Positions 1-7,297 of a stretch of DNA of 14,909 bases are shown in pieces. Within the stretch, counting starts at the first letter, position 1. Each line of letters begins with the position of its first letter. The notes under the pieces are model-generated. The model did not search any database. It was given only the letters and a program-made list of their open reading frames with translations, and had not been told where the DNA came from. Made by a program: the position numbers and the translations under genes. The DNA is from Betaproteobacteria bacterium (GTDB lineage Bacteria; Pseudomonadota; Gammaproteobacteria; Burkholderiales; Thiobacillaceae). Where the stretch lies: the NCBI GenBank assembly GCA_020049245.1, contig JAIFLB010000052.1:1-14909 (forward strand). The letters are read 5' to 3'.

Positions 1-969
1 CGTGACCGCATGAACAAGTATGGCCGTCCGCTGCTGGGTTGCACGATCAAGCCGAAGCTGGGTCTGTCCGCCAAGAACTACGGCCGTGCCGTTTACGAGT
101 GTCTGCGTGGCGGTCTCGACTTCACCAAGGACGACGAGAACGTCAACAGCCAGCCGTTCATGCGTTGGCGTGACCGTTTTGCCTTCGTTCACGAAGCCAC
201 CCTGAAGGCCGAGCGCGAGACCGGCGAGCGCAAGGGCCACTACCTGAACGTCACCGCACCGACCCCGGAAGAAATGTACAAGCGGGCCGAGTTCGCCAAG
301 GAAATCGGCGCACCAATCATCATGCACGACTACCTGACCGGCGGTCTGACGGCCAACACGGGCCTGGCCAACTGGTGTCGCGACAACGGCATGCTGCTGC
401 ACATCCACCGCGCCATGCACGCCGTTCTGGACCGCAACCCGCACCACGGTATTCACTTCCGCGTGCTGACCAAGGTGCTGCGTCTGTCCGGTGGCGACCA
501 CCTGCACTCCGGCACCGTCGTCGGCAAGCTGGAAGGCGACCGCGAAGCGACGCTGGGCTGGATCGACACCATGCGTGACAGCTTCATTCCGGAAGATCGT
601 TCGCGCGGCCTGTTCTTTGATCAGGACTGGGGTTCCATGCCCGGCGTGATCCCGGTTGCTTCCGGTGGTATCCACGTCTGGCACATGCCGGCGCTGGTCT
701 CCATCTTCGGCGATGACTCCGTGTTGCAGTTTGGTGGCGGCACGCTGGGCCACCCCTGGGGCAACGCGGCAGGTGCAGCCGCCAACCGCGTCGCGCTGGA
801 AGCCTGTGTCGAAGCCCGCAACCAGGGCCGCGCCATCGAGAAGGAAGGCAAGGACATCCTGACCGCCGCCGCTTCGCACAGCCCGGAACTGAAGATCGCC
901 ATGGAAACCTGGAAAGAGATCAAGTTCGAGTTCGACACCGTCGACAAGCTGGACGTTGCCCACAAGTAA
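1..969 (+). CDS. cbbL: Rubisco large subunit, form IA (5' truncated by window edge)
   Basis: This is the carboxylating subunit of ribulose-1,5-bisphosphate carboxylase/oxygenase, which fixes CO2 in the Calvin cycle. The frame is open from base 1, so the 322 residues seen are the C-terminal part; about 150 residues, including the N-terminal domain, lie outside the window. The ATG at 10 is internal, not a start. Visible active-site motifs are GCTIKPKLGLS with the catalytic lysine, DFTKDDEN with the lysine that is carbamylated (codon 127-129), and loop 6 GTVVGKLEG (lysine codon 526-528). The HIHRAMHAV and SGGIHVWHMP segments are also typical of form I enzymes. It ends with TAA and is followed after 85 bases by cbbS. 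Whether it is of the carboxysomal (IAc) or CbbQ-associated (IAq) subtype cannot be fixed from this part, but cbbS and the cbbQO neighbours favour IAq. Confidence 0.98.
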   Translation, partial: RDRMNKYGRPLLGCTIKPKLGLSAKNYGRAVYECLRGGLDFTKDDENVNSQPFMRWRDRFAFVHEATLKAERETGERKGHYLNVTAPTPEEMYKRAEFAKEIGAPIIMHDYLTGGLTANTGLANWCRDNGMLLHIHRAMHAVLDRNPHHGIHFRVLTKVLRLSGGDHLHSGTVVGKLEGDREATLGWIDTMRDSFIPEDRSRGLFFDQDWGSMPGVIPVASGGIHVWHMPALVSIFGDDSVLQFGGGTLGHPWGNAAGAAANRVALEACVEARNQGRAIEKEGKDILTAAASHSPELKIAMETWKEIKFEFDTVDKLDVAHK

Positions 970-971
970 TT

Positions 972-999
972 CGTGAAACGTGAAGGGTGAAACGTGAGC
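972..999 (+). repeat. heptanucleotide tandem repeat in the cbbL-cbbS spacer
   Basis: Four successive 7-base units can be read: CGTGAAA, CGTGAAG, GGTGAAA and CGTGAGC. The last overlaps a small hairpin, GAGC (996-999) pairing with GCTC (1005-1008). The form resembles the short tandemly repeated heptamer repeats known from other bacterial intergenic regions. No function is evident; it could affect the stability of the cbbLS transcript. Confidence 0.55.
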
Positions 1000-1054
1000 G
1001 CGGTGCTCGCGCCCGTTTCCTCACTGCGCCAATCAATATCTGAAAGGAAAACAT

Positions 1055-1411
1055 ATGTCTGAAGTAATGGATTACAAAAGCCGCCTGAGCGACCCCGCCA
1101 GCCGCAAGTTCGAGACCTTCTCCTATCTGCCCGCGATGACCGCTGACAACATCAAGAAGCAGGTCGAGTACCTGGTGAAAAAAGGCTGGAACCCGGCGAT
1201 CGAGCACACCGAGCCTGAGCACATGATGGACTCGTACTGGTACATGTGGAAATTGCCGATGTTCGGCGAAACCGACGTGGATCGCGTGCTGGCCGAAGCC
1301 GAAGCCTGCCGCAAGGCCAACCCCAACAACCACGTCCGCCTGATCGGCTACGACAACTTCTCGCAAAGCCAGGGCGCGGCCATGGTGATCTTCCGCGGCA
1401 AGACGGTTTAA
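1055..1411 (+). CDS. cbbS: Rubisco small subunit, form IA (IAq-like)
   Basis: This is the small subunit that caps the L8 core of form I Rubisco. The 118-residue product carries the family motifs ETFSYLPAM, GWNPAIEH and YWYMWKLPMFGE. The ATG is preceded by a good ribosome binding site (AAAGGA, about 1043-1048). Compared with carboxysomal small subunits as I remember them (for example the 110-residue Halothiobacillus protein), there are about six extra residues (around SDPASR) between the MDYK and FETFSYLP segments. That, together with downstream cbbQ and cbbO, suggests the non-carboxysomal IAq type; this is inference. It is co-transcribed with cbbL and is followed 25 bases after its stop by a strong hairpin terminator, which would keep CbbLS levels well above those of CbbQO. 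Confidence 0.97.
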   Translation: MSEVMDYKSRLSDPASRKFETFSYLPAMTADNIKKQVEYLVKKGWNPAIEHTEPEHMMDSYWYMWKLPMFGETDVDRVLAEAEACRKANPNNHVRLIGYDNFSQSQGAAMVIFRGKTV

Positions 1412-1436
1412 CCTGCGCGGCGGTCAGCAGTAACCT

Positions 1437-1472
1437 GCCCCCGCTGCGCGTGCCGCGTGGCGGGGGCTTTTT
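1437..1472 (+). terminator. intrinsic terminator after cbbS
   Basis: GCCCCCGC (1437-1444) pairs perfectly with GCGGGGGC (1460-1467) across a 15-base loop, and five T residues follow (1468-1472). It lies between cbbS and cbbQ, so partial read-through would give much less cbbQO than cbbLS mRNA. No separate cbbQ promoter could be identified with confidence. Confidence 0.85.
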
Positions 1473-1520
1473 GCTTTCGAGCCGGGAGCCGAAAGTGGGG
1501 CATGTTGAAGTGGAATCTCA

Positions 1521-1548
1521 TTCCCCGCTCCCGACTCTCTACTCACCC
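1521..1548 (+). repeat. degenerate heptamer-like repeat upstream of cbbQ
   Basis: The pyrimidine-rich stretch reads as 7-base units ATTCCCC, GCTCCCG, ACTCTCT and ACTCACC. A purine-rich stretch about 30 bases earlier (GGGAGCCGAAAGTGGGG, near 1483-1499) is partly complementary, so an imperfect stem-loop is possible. It is a second heptamer array close to cbbS. No function is evident. Confidence 0.4.
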
Positions 1549-1565
1549 TTGATTGAGGTTTCAGC

Positions 1566-2317
1566 ATGAGCAACATCGTCGATCAATATCGCATCACCCA
1601 CGAACCCTATTACCGCCCCGTCGCCGACGAGGTCCCACCGGCTGCGGCAAGACCCGCTTCGTCGAGTACATGGCGTACAAGCTGGGCAAGCCGTTGATCA
1701 CCGTGGCGTGTAACGAGGACATGACGGCCTCCGATCTGGTCGGCCGCTTCCTGCTCTCCGCCTCCGGCACCGAGTGGCAGGATGGCCCCCTGGCCATCGC
1801 TGCGCGTCATGGCGCGATCTGCTATCTGGACGAAGTCGTCGAAGCGCGCCAGGACACCACCGTGGTGATCCACCCACTGACCGACAACCGTCGCGTGCTG
1901 CCGCTGGAAAAGAAGGGCGAGTTGGTCAATGCCCACCCGGATTTCCAGATCGTGATCAGCTACAACCCGGGCTACCAGAGCCTGATGAAGGACTTGAAGC
2001 AGTCCACCAAACAGCGTTTCGGCGGCCTGGATTTCACCTATCCGGAACACGCCATCGAAACCGAGATCGTCGCGCACGAATCCGGCGTCGAAGCCGGGAT
2101 TGCCGGCAAGCTGGTGTCCATCGCCGAACGTAGCCGCAACCTGAAAGGCCACGGCCTGGATGAAGGTCTGTCGACCCGCATGCTGATCTACGCCGGTTCG
2201 TTGATCGCCAAGGGCGTCAACCCGATGGCCGCCTGCCGTGTCGCGCTGGTACGCCCGATCACCGACGACCCGGACATGCGCGATGCGCTGGACGCAGCCG
2301 TGAGTACGTTCTTCTAG
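1566..2317 (+). pseudogene. cbbQ: Rubisco activase AAA+ subunit CbbQ, disrupted by deletion/frameshift
   Basis: CbbQ is the hexameric AAA+ motor (MoxR family) that, with CbbO, removes inhibitory sugar phosphates from form I Rubisco. The natural start is probably the ATG at 1566 behind TGAGGT; it encodes the usual MSNIVDQYRI...YYRPVADE beginning. That frame then runs into a stop at 1695-1697 (43 residues). The rest of CbbQ, from the Walker A motif GPTGCGKT (codons from 1631) through Walker B (AICYLDEVVEA) to the C-terminal MRDALDAAVSTFF, lies in another frame and is intact to 2317. Relative to CbbQ as I recall it, about 16-17 residues between DEV and GPTGCGKT are missing, roughly 52 bases. A TTG at 1553 opens the downstream frame but gives an unrelated arginine- and histidine-rich N-terminus. 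It is either a real lesion or an assembly error; the well-preserved remainder suggests it is recent or artefactual. Confidence 0.8.
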
Positions 2318-2325
2318 ATTTCCGC

Positions 2326-2399
2326 GTAGGTTGGGCTGACGCAAGGAAGCCCAACGCATTCACTGCAATGTTGGGCTTTCTTACGTCAGCCCAACCTAC
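2326..2399. repeat. REP/BIME-like palindromic element between cbbQ and cbbO
   Basis: Two 30-base arms (2326-2355 and 2370-2399) are inverted copies matching at 28 of 30 positions, separated by a 14-base centre. Each arm is itself a hairpin, GTTGGGCT pairing with AGCCCAAC. The core GTAGGTTGGGCTGACG resembles a dispersed intergenic repeat that I recall from many proteobacterial genomes, so it is probably a mobile palindromic unit of the REP or MITE type. It ends 24 bases before the cbbO start and could act as a transcript stabiliser or attenuator. Confidence 0.8.
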
Positions 2400-2423
2400 C
2401 CAACTAGCCACTGGCCAATAATC

Positions 2424-4781
2424 ATGTCCATTCAACTCACCGATTACGCCGAACTGCTGGAAGACCTGTCTCCCCACACCCGGCAGGCGCTGGAGGCCAA
2501 CTGGCACGATGCCACCAAGGTGTTTTCGCCGCGCGGCCTGGACAACTATCTGAAGGGCGTTTCCGCGATTCGCGGTCTTGGGCGCGGCGATTCGCTGGTG
2601 GAAACCTGGATCGAGGAGGCACCCATGGTGGCCAAGGAAGTCGGCGAGGATGTCGTCGCCGATCTGGCCACCGCCGCGTTGATGCTGGCCTCGAAGACCT
2701 CCGGCGCCGTGATCGAGTTGCTGCTCGCCACCGCGCCCACTGCCGCCAATCGGCTGGGTGATGCCGAGCTGTTCCTGAAGTACCTGCAATTCCTCAACAC
2801 GCTGATCGCGCAGGCGCCGCGCGGCGTGCGGCCGATGCTGGACAAGCTGGAAGTGCTGTTCCAGAACCTGACGTTGGGCGGCCTGCGCCGCTGGGCGCTG
2901 TGGGGTGCACACGCGCATCGCACCAATTACGAGGAGCAGATCAAGTACTTCAGCCTGGATTCGAAGGAATCGCTGGCGATGATGCAGAAGGAGCGCAAGG
3001 GCACGTTGCTGGTGGACGTGCAACGGCGCATCAACATGTATCTGCGCGCCCTTTGGGCACGGGACTTCTTCATGCGCCCGACCTCCGGCGACTTCGAAAG
3101 TCGCGAGGGCTATCGGCCGTATATCGCCGACTACCTGCTGCATGTGCCGGATGCGTTCGATGATTTCACGCCCGAAGGCGGCGAGGCGATTACCGGCCTG
3201 GAACTCTACCGCGCCACCGCCGCGCACTGCGCCGCGCACATCGTCGAAACCCAACAGCCGATCTCGGCCGAGGCGCTCAACCCGATGCAGATGGCGGTGA
3301 TTTCCGTGATCGAAGACGCCCGCGTCGAAGCCCTGTCGATTCGCCGCTTCCCCGGCCTCAAGGCGATGTGGGCCAAGCTGCACACCGCCACCCCGGAGAT
3401 GAACGCCAGCGTTGGCGATTACCTGAATCGCCTCGCCCGTGCGCTGCTCGACGAAACCTATCAGGACAACGACCCGTGGATTGCCGAAGCGCGCGTGCTG
3501 TTCGCCAACGCGCGGGATCGGCTGGACAGCAACCACACGTCGTGGGAAATCGGCGTCCAGTTGGCGCATCGCCTGAGTGAAAAGCGGATCGCCTTCAATC
3601 CGCGCACCGATCTGCTGACCGCGCCCTACCGCGACGACAACCGCTATTTCTGGGAATTCGAGGAGTTCGATTTCAACAAGGCCGCCGGTGCCGGCTACGA
3701 AAGCATCAAGCAGGTGCGCAAGTACGTCAGCGTCATGGAGATGGCCAACGAGATCGACGTCGAAACCGCCGGCGACGACGCCGAGGAAATCTGGGTACTG
3801 AGCACCGAACTGTTTCCCTACGAAAACATCGGCGACGAGAGCAACGGCAAGAGTTTCAACGAACTGGAAGGCAAGGAGCCCATCTCCGACCCGTTCCATT
3901 ACTCGGAATGGGATTACCAGATCCAGCTCGAACGTCCGGCCTGGGCGACCGTGCTGGAAAAGCGCGCCAAGCAGGGCGAGGTGCAGCTGATCAACGACAT
4001 CACCGCCGAGTACAAACGCGAAATCCACCGCATGAAGTTCCTGCTCGATGCCATGCAACCGCAAGGCGTGCAGCGCATCCGCAAGCTGGAAGACGGCGAC
4101 GAGATCGACATCAACGCCGCCATCCAGAGTTTCATCGACATCCGCATGGGCAATCAGCCGGACCCGCGCATCATGATGCGGTCGGTCAGGAAAACCCGCG
4201 ATTTCTCGATCCTGGTGTTGCTCGACCTGTCCGAGTCCACCAACGAAATCGTCCATGGCCAGGAGTATTCCGTGCTCGATCTGACCCGGCGCGCCTGCGT
4301 GCTGCTGTCCGATGCGATCAGCAAGGTGGGCGACCCGTTCGCCATCCACGGCTTCTGTTCCGACGGCCGCCACGACGTCGAGTATTTCCGATTCAAGGAT
4401 TTCGACCAGCACTGGGACGATGAACCCAAGGCCAAACTGGCCGGCATGACCGGACAGCTCTCCACCCGCATGGGCGCGGCCATTCGCCACGCCGGCCATC
4501 ATCTTCAGTTGCAACGATCGGCCAAGAAACTGCTGATCGTCATCACCGACGGCGAACCCGCCGACATCGATGTGCGCGACCCGCAATACCTGCGCATGGA
4601 CACCAAGAAGGCCGTGGAAGAGGTCGCGAAAATCGGCGTCACTACCTATTGCATGAGTCTGGACCCGAGGGCGGATAATTACGTCTCTCGCATCTTCGGC
4701 CAGAAGAACTACATGGTCGTTGATCATGTGCAACGCCTGCCGGAAAAACTGCCGCTGCTCTACGCCGGCCTCACTCGTTAA
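2424..4781 (+). CDS. cbbO: Rubisco activase subunit CbbO (von Willebrand factor A domain)
   Basis: CbbO is the adaptor of the CbbQO activase: one copy sits on the CbbQ hexamer and links it to inhibited Rubisco. The product is 785 residues, usual for the family. The long N-terminal part is helical and specific to CbbO. The C-terminal vWA domain begins near residue 595 and has a complete metal-ion-dependent adhesion site: DLSES with D601, S603 and S605, T681 in LSTRMG, and D709 in VITDGEPAD. The ATG at 2424 lies 24 bases after the palindromic element and has no clear Shine-Dalgarno sequence, so the element may have replaced the native leader. The gene looks intact although its partner cbbQ is broken, which speaks for a recent lesion or an assembly error in cbbQ. 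An unknown small gene follows after 11 bases. Confidence 0.96.
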   Translation: MSIQLTDYAELLEDLSPHTRQALEANWHDATKVFSPRGLDNYLKGVSAIRGLGRGDSLVETWIEEAPMVAKEVGEDVVADLATAALMLASKTSGAVIELLLATAPTAANRLGDAELFLKYLQFLNTLIAQAPRGVRPMLDKLEVLFQNLTLGGLRRWALWGAHAHRTNYEEQIKYFSLDSKESLAMMQKERKGTLLVDVQRRINMYLRALWARDFFMRPTSGDFESREGYRPYIADYLLHVPDAFDDFTPEGGEAITGLELYRATAAHCAAHIVETQQPISAEALNPMQMAVISVIEDARVEALSIRRFPGLKAMWAKLHTATPEMNASVGDYLNRLARALLDETYQDNDPWIAEARVLFANARDRLDSNHTSWEIGVQLAHRLSEKRIAFNPRTDLLTAPYRDDNRYFWEFEEFDFNKAAGAGYESIKQVRKYVSVMEMANEIDVETAGDDAEEIWVLSTELFPYENIGDESNGKSFNELEGKEPISDPFHYSEWDYQIQLERPAWATVLEKRAKQGEVQLINDITAEYKREIHRMKFLLDAMQPQGVQRIRKLEDGDEIDINAAIQSFIDIRMGNQPDPRIMMRSVRKTRDFSILVLLDLSESTNEIVHGQEYSVLDLTRRACVLLSDAISKVGDPFAIHGFCSDGRHDVEYFRFKDFDQHWDDEPKAKLAGMTGQLSTRMGAAIRHAGHHLQLQRSAKKLLIVITDGEPADIDVRDPQYLRMDTKKAVEEVAKIGVTTYCMSLDPRADNYVSRIFGQKNYMVVDHVQRLPEKLPLLYAGLTR

Positions 4782-4792
4782 CCGCAACTACC

Positions 4793-5089
4793 ATGCAAAC
4801 CACTTACATCGGCTTCAATCAGGACCATCACGGCATCACCCAGCTTGGTCGCATCGTGCTCGATGGCCGCGTCTTCGGCTTCATCGCGGATACCGAAGAC
4901 TGCACCGGCTGGGATCTCGGCCGCATGCAGTTGCTGATGGATAAAGTGCAACTCGAATGGGACAAATACGCCGGCCTGCCCAGCCGCCTGCCGACCGAAC
5001 TGCAACAACGCCACACCGACATCTACGCCCGCGCCATGCAAACGGCGCGCGACAAGGGCTGGAACCCGGAACTGGGCGACGACGAATAA
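4793..5089 (+). CDS. conserved-looking small protein of unknown function downstream of cbbO
   Basis: The 98-residue product (MQTTYIGFNQDHHGITQLGR...GWNPELGDDE) is not one I recognise. It is mildly acidic, soluble in appearance and rich in W, D and Q, with no signal peptide, membrane segment, cysteine pair or known catalytic motif. The first 40 residues look like a beta-rich domain (GRIVLDGRVFGFIAD), and the rest is predicted by eye to be helical. The start lies 11 bases after the cbbO stop on the same strand, so it is very probably translated from the cbbLSQO transcript. Its placement suggests a role connected with Rubisco or its activase, but this is guilt by association only. The coding frame is credible because of its tight spacing and balanced composition. 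Confidence 0.75.
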   Translation: MQTTYIGFNQDHHGITQLGRIVLDGRVFGFIADTEDCTGWDLGRMQLLMDKVQLEWDKYAGLPSRLPTELQQRHTDIYARAMQTARDKGWNPELGDDE

Positions 5090-5140
5090 GCAAGTAGCGG
5101 TAAGGGGTAACGGCCCTCGGGGGCATGGACAGGCGCAACC

Positions 5141-5180
5141 GAGGTAGCCAGGAAGGAGCGCAGTGGAATTCGGGCTACCC
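5141..5180. repeat. degenerate REP-like hairpin
   Basis: GGTAGCC (5143-5149) pairs with GGCTACC (5173-5179). The element contains GGAAGGAGCGCAGTGGAATTC, close to the widespread proteobacterial repeat core GGATGGAGCGCAGCGGAATCC as I recall it. It lies in the gap between the small gene after cbbO and the convergent toxin gene, and could serve as a bidirectional transcript end. No T-tract follows. Confidence 0.5.
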
Positions 5181-5258
5181 AACAGCTTCTTCTCCCTGCG
5201 AAATCTTCCGCAAACATCGTAGGGAAACGCTTCGCATCCAGACCCATCGTTCTAAGAC

Positions 5259-5792
5259 TCAGGGCGGAAACCGCAATCTGGAAAAATTCCGCCCCTGGGC
5301 GATCGCCGAACGTTCGACCTCGGTGGCGGAGGCGATCCAGCCCTTGTCTTCGAGAAACAGCAGCCAGGCCCGAGTGCTGATCTTGCGGCAATTGACCGGC
5401 AGCAGAAAACTGGCCCGGGCGATTTTGTGATCCTCGAACAGGAACACGCCGGTAGTGGCGGGCGAAGTGAGCGCCAGTTCGTGCATGGCTTCCTGGATGG
5501 CGATTTCGCCGAGGTTGGCCTTGTTTGGCGGGGTTACGCCCGAGACCTGGGCGGCACGGTAATGCTGGTAGGCGCGGGTAGCGACGATGGGCGTCGACTG
5601 CCGTTCCACCCATTGCCCGATCTTCTCGCTGGTGGGCGTGGCATTGCGCGTGACTTCGTGCAGCACCATGTCGACGATTTGCAACGGCCACCCCGGCTTG
5701 AGCAACAGGTCCAACGCGTCGGCATAGGCCAGGGTGATCAGCGGACCGGCATCGGGCAGCACGACCACCGCAGGGGGCGAGGCTGTGGTCAT
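5259..5792 (-). CDS. PIN-domain protein, probable VapC-like ribonuclease toxin
   Basis: The 177-residue product looks like a PIN-domain nuclease, which uses a cluster of acidic residues to bind Mg2+ or Mn2+ and cut RNA. Candidate catalytic residues are D14 (VVVLPDAGPLITLAY), E46 (MVLHEVTRN), E96 (NLGEIAIQEA) and D121 (FLFEDHKIA), the usual order for the fold. It is longer than classical VapC (about 130 residues) and resembles the DUF3368/PIN-like subgroup. The upstream gene on the same strand encodes a ribbon-helix-helix-like protein, and its stop codon directly abuts this ATG with no gap, the expected toxin-antitoxin arrangement. The RNA target cannot be inferred. The module sits between the Rubisco operon and cbbR and has no obvious metabolic link, so it is probably a passenger. 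Confidence 0.8.
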   Translation of the reverse strand: MTTASPPAVVVLPDAGPLITLAYADALDLLLKPGWPLQIVDMVLHEVTRNATPTSEKIGQWVERQSTPIVATRAYQHYRAAQVSGVTPPNKANLGEIAIQEAMHELALTSPATTGVFLFEDHKIARASFLLPVNCRKISTRAWLLFLEDKGWIASATEVERSAIAQGRNFSRLRFPP

Positions 5793-6137
5793 TCAGGCGG
5801 TCAGAGCGTTCAACACATCGACCATGCCCTGGGTGGTCGCATCGGCCAGACGCGGCATCGGCAGGTGGGCCTGGGCCATCAGGAGAAAGAGGTCTTCCTC
5901 GCTGTCGATGCCAAGCGTCGCCATGGCCGCCAGGTCGTCGAGCCGTCCCAGGGAGAAATCGATCAAGGTGCGGTAATTCTGGTTGCTGGAGGCTTCAGCA
6001 GACTCAAAGGTCTCGACCAGATACCTGAGCTCGGCGTTGAACAAGGCGTTGACCGAAGTGTCGGTTTTGGCGGCGATGATCTTGGCGCGCTTCAACAAAT
6101 CCCGATCCACCGCCCCGGTGAAGTTGACTGTGGCCAT
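5793..6137 (-). CDS. ribbon-helix-helix-like antitoxin
   Basis: The 114-residue product begins ATVNFTGAVDRDLLKRAKIIA, a beta strand followed by a helix, and continues AAKTDTSVNALFNAELRYL, as in ribbon-helix-helix DNA-binding proteins. This part should dimerise, bind the operator and repress the pair. The C-terminal half (SLGRLDDLAAMATLGID onward) is acidic and hydrophobic and would be the toxin-binding part. The start is supported by GGAGA about 5 bases upstream (reading the minus strand). It is the first gene of a two-gene unit with the PIN protein. An imperfect palindrome upstream (about 6176-6191) is a possible operator. The pairing is clear; the exact family name is not. Confidence 0.75.
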   Translation of the reverse strand: MATVNFTGAVDRDLLKRAKIIAAKTDTSVNALFNAELRYLVETFESAEASSNQNYRTLIDFSLGRLDDLAAMATLGIDSEEDLFLLMAQAHLPMPRLADATTQGMVDVLNALTA

Positions 6138-6175
6138 GAAGTCTCCGTATCAATGAAACAAGGGTTTAAGTGTAA

Positions 6176-6191
6176 CGCATGATTATGTGTA
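6176..6191 (-). promoter_or_regulatory. possible operator of the toxin-antitoxin pair
   Basis: The plus-strand sequence ACGCAT-GATT-ATGTGT is an imperfect dyad (5 of 6 positions pair) located about 40 bases upstream of the antitoxin start. On the minus strand TACACT near 6170-6175 could serve as a -10 box. The assignment is tentative; no matching -35 was found. Confidence 0.3.
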
Positions 6192-6325
6192 TGAATCTTG
6201 CCCAGATTGGAAGGTCGTAAAGCAACTTCACAGGCGTATTTACAGGGGAACAACGGATGAAATGGCGGATAGGGAACGGCAACCGAAATCCAGATAAGTT
6301 GGAAGCGGTCATTCCCAAACGGCCG

Positions 6326-7297
6326 TCATCCCTTCTTCGCTCTTTTGTTGCCGGCCCTGGGTGCGGCGATCTGCAGGTGGGGCTGGCTCTCCTGCCAGAT
6401 GCGCGCGCCGTCCTGAAGCAGGAAATCGAGAAAGCGGCGCGTGGTATGTGAAAGCTTCTTGCCCTTCAGATGCACCGCGTACCACTGGCGGTTGAGGGGA
6501 AAATGCTCGGCGTCCAGGATGGCCAGCAGGCCGGATTCGAGTTCGAGCGCCAGGTTGTGGCGTGACAGCACGGAAATACCGAGGCCGGCCATCACCGCCT
6601 GCTTGATCGCTTCGCTGCTGCCCAGTTCCATGTAGGTGTTGGCCGTGAGGCCATGCTGTGCAAACAACCGTGTGCGCGCCTGTCTGGTGCCGGAGCCGGG
6701 CTCGCGGGAGAGAAAGCGCTCCTCGGCGATGCGCGCCAACGGGATGTTTTTCTGCCCCACCAACGGGTGGTTGGGATGCGACACGACCACCAGCGGGTTG
6801 TCCAGGAAGAACTCGGCTTCCAGGTCCATGTTTTCCGGCACCGTGCCCATGATCACCAGATCATCCAGATTGCCGTCCAGGCGCTCCACCACGCGCGACT
6901 GGTTGGTGATGGTCAGGCGCGGCTCCACTGCCGGGTAGTCGCGCAGAAAGGCCCCCAGCAGATGCGGCATGAAGTATTTGGCGGTAGTGATTGCGGCCAG
7001 ATTCAACGGGCCGCGAATGCCCTCCTCCAGCCCGGTCATGTCCTCGCCCAGCACCCGCATGCGCTCAAGCACGTCGCGGCTGGCTTCGAACAATTCCCGT
7101 CCCGCGTCGGTCAGGAACAGGCGCTTGCCCATGTGTTCCACCAGGGGCAGACCGACACTTTCTTCCAGACGCTTGATCTGGATGGAGACCGCAGGCTGGG
7201 TCAGGTGCAGTTCCTCCGCCACGCGGGTGAAGGATAGATGCGTGCCCAGGCTCTGGAACAGGCGCAGTTGGTGGAGAGTGACGTTGCGGAGTCGCAT
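6326..7297 (-). CDS. cbbR: LysR-type regulator CbbR
   Basis: CbbR is the LysR-type activator of Calvin-cycle operons; it senses metabolites such as RuBP, PEP or NADPH in various bacteria. The 323-residue product has the N-terminal winged helix-turn-helix (SFTRVAEELHLTQPAVS, about residues 22-38, followed by IQIKRLEESVGLPL) and the C-terminal periplasmic-binding-protein-like effector domain (about residues 90-300; segments MGTVPENMDLEAEF and EPGSGTRQARTRLF). Both length and motifs are typical of CbbR. It is transcribed away from csoS2, so it is placed to control the carboxysome operon directly. In many autotrophs cbbR is divergent from cbbL instead, so its position here is notable. GAGG upstream of the ATG supports the start. 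The shared 153-bp intergenic region contains LysR-type dyads. Confidence 0.93.
   Translation of the reverse strand: MRLRNVTLHQLRLFQSLGTHLSFTRVAEELHLTQPAVSIQIKRLEESVGLPLVEHMGKRLFLTDAGRELFEASRDVLERMRVLGEDMTGLEEGIRGPLNLAAITTAKYFMPHLLGAFLRDYPAVEPRLTITNQSRVVERLDGNLDDLVIMGTVPENMDLEAEFFLDNPLVVVSHPNHPLVGQKNIPLARIAEERFLSREPGSGTRQARTRLFAQHGLTANTYMELGSSEAIKQAVMAGLGISVLSRHNLALELESGLLAILDAEHFPLNRQWYAVHLKGKKLSHTTRRFLDFLLQDGARIWQESQPHLQIAAPRAGNKRAKKG

Noticed and set aside
972..1548. CRISPR array suspected from short repeats around cbbS
   Set aside because: Units are 7 bases long with no spacers; there are no 25-40 base direct repeats and no cas genes.
1553..2317. cbbQ starting at TTG 1553 as a normal gene
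   Set aside because: The N-terminus this gives is unrelated to CbbQ, while the ATG at 1566 in another frame encodes the true CbbQ beginning. A deletion/frameshift explains both.
2259..4787. An 842-codon open frame antisense to cbbO
   Set aside because: It is a shadow of cbbO in GC-rich DNA. Its low-complexity H/V/D/G composition matches no family, and cbbO itself is unmistakable.
6192..6325. Search for a small gene or RNA between the antitoxin promoter and the cbbR end
   Set aside because: Only short open frames without ribosome binding sites and no convincing hairpin or T-tract were seen.
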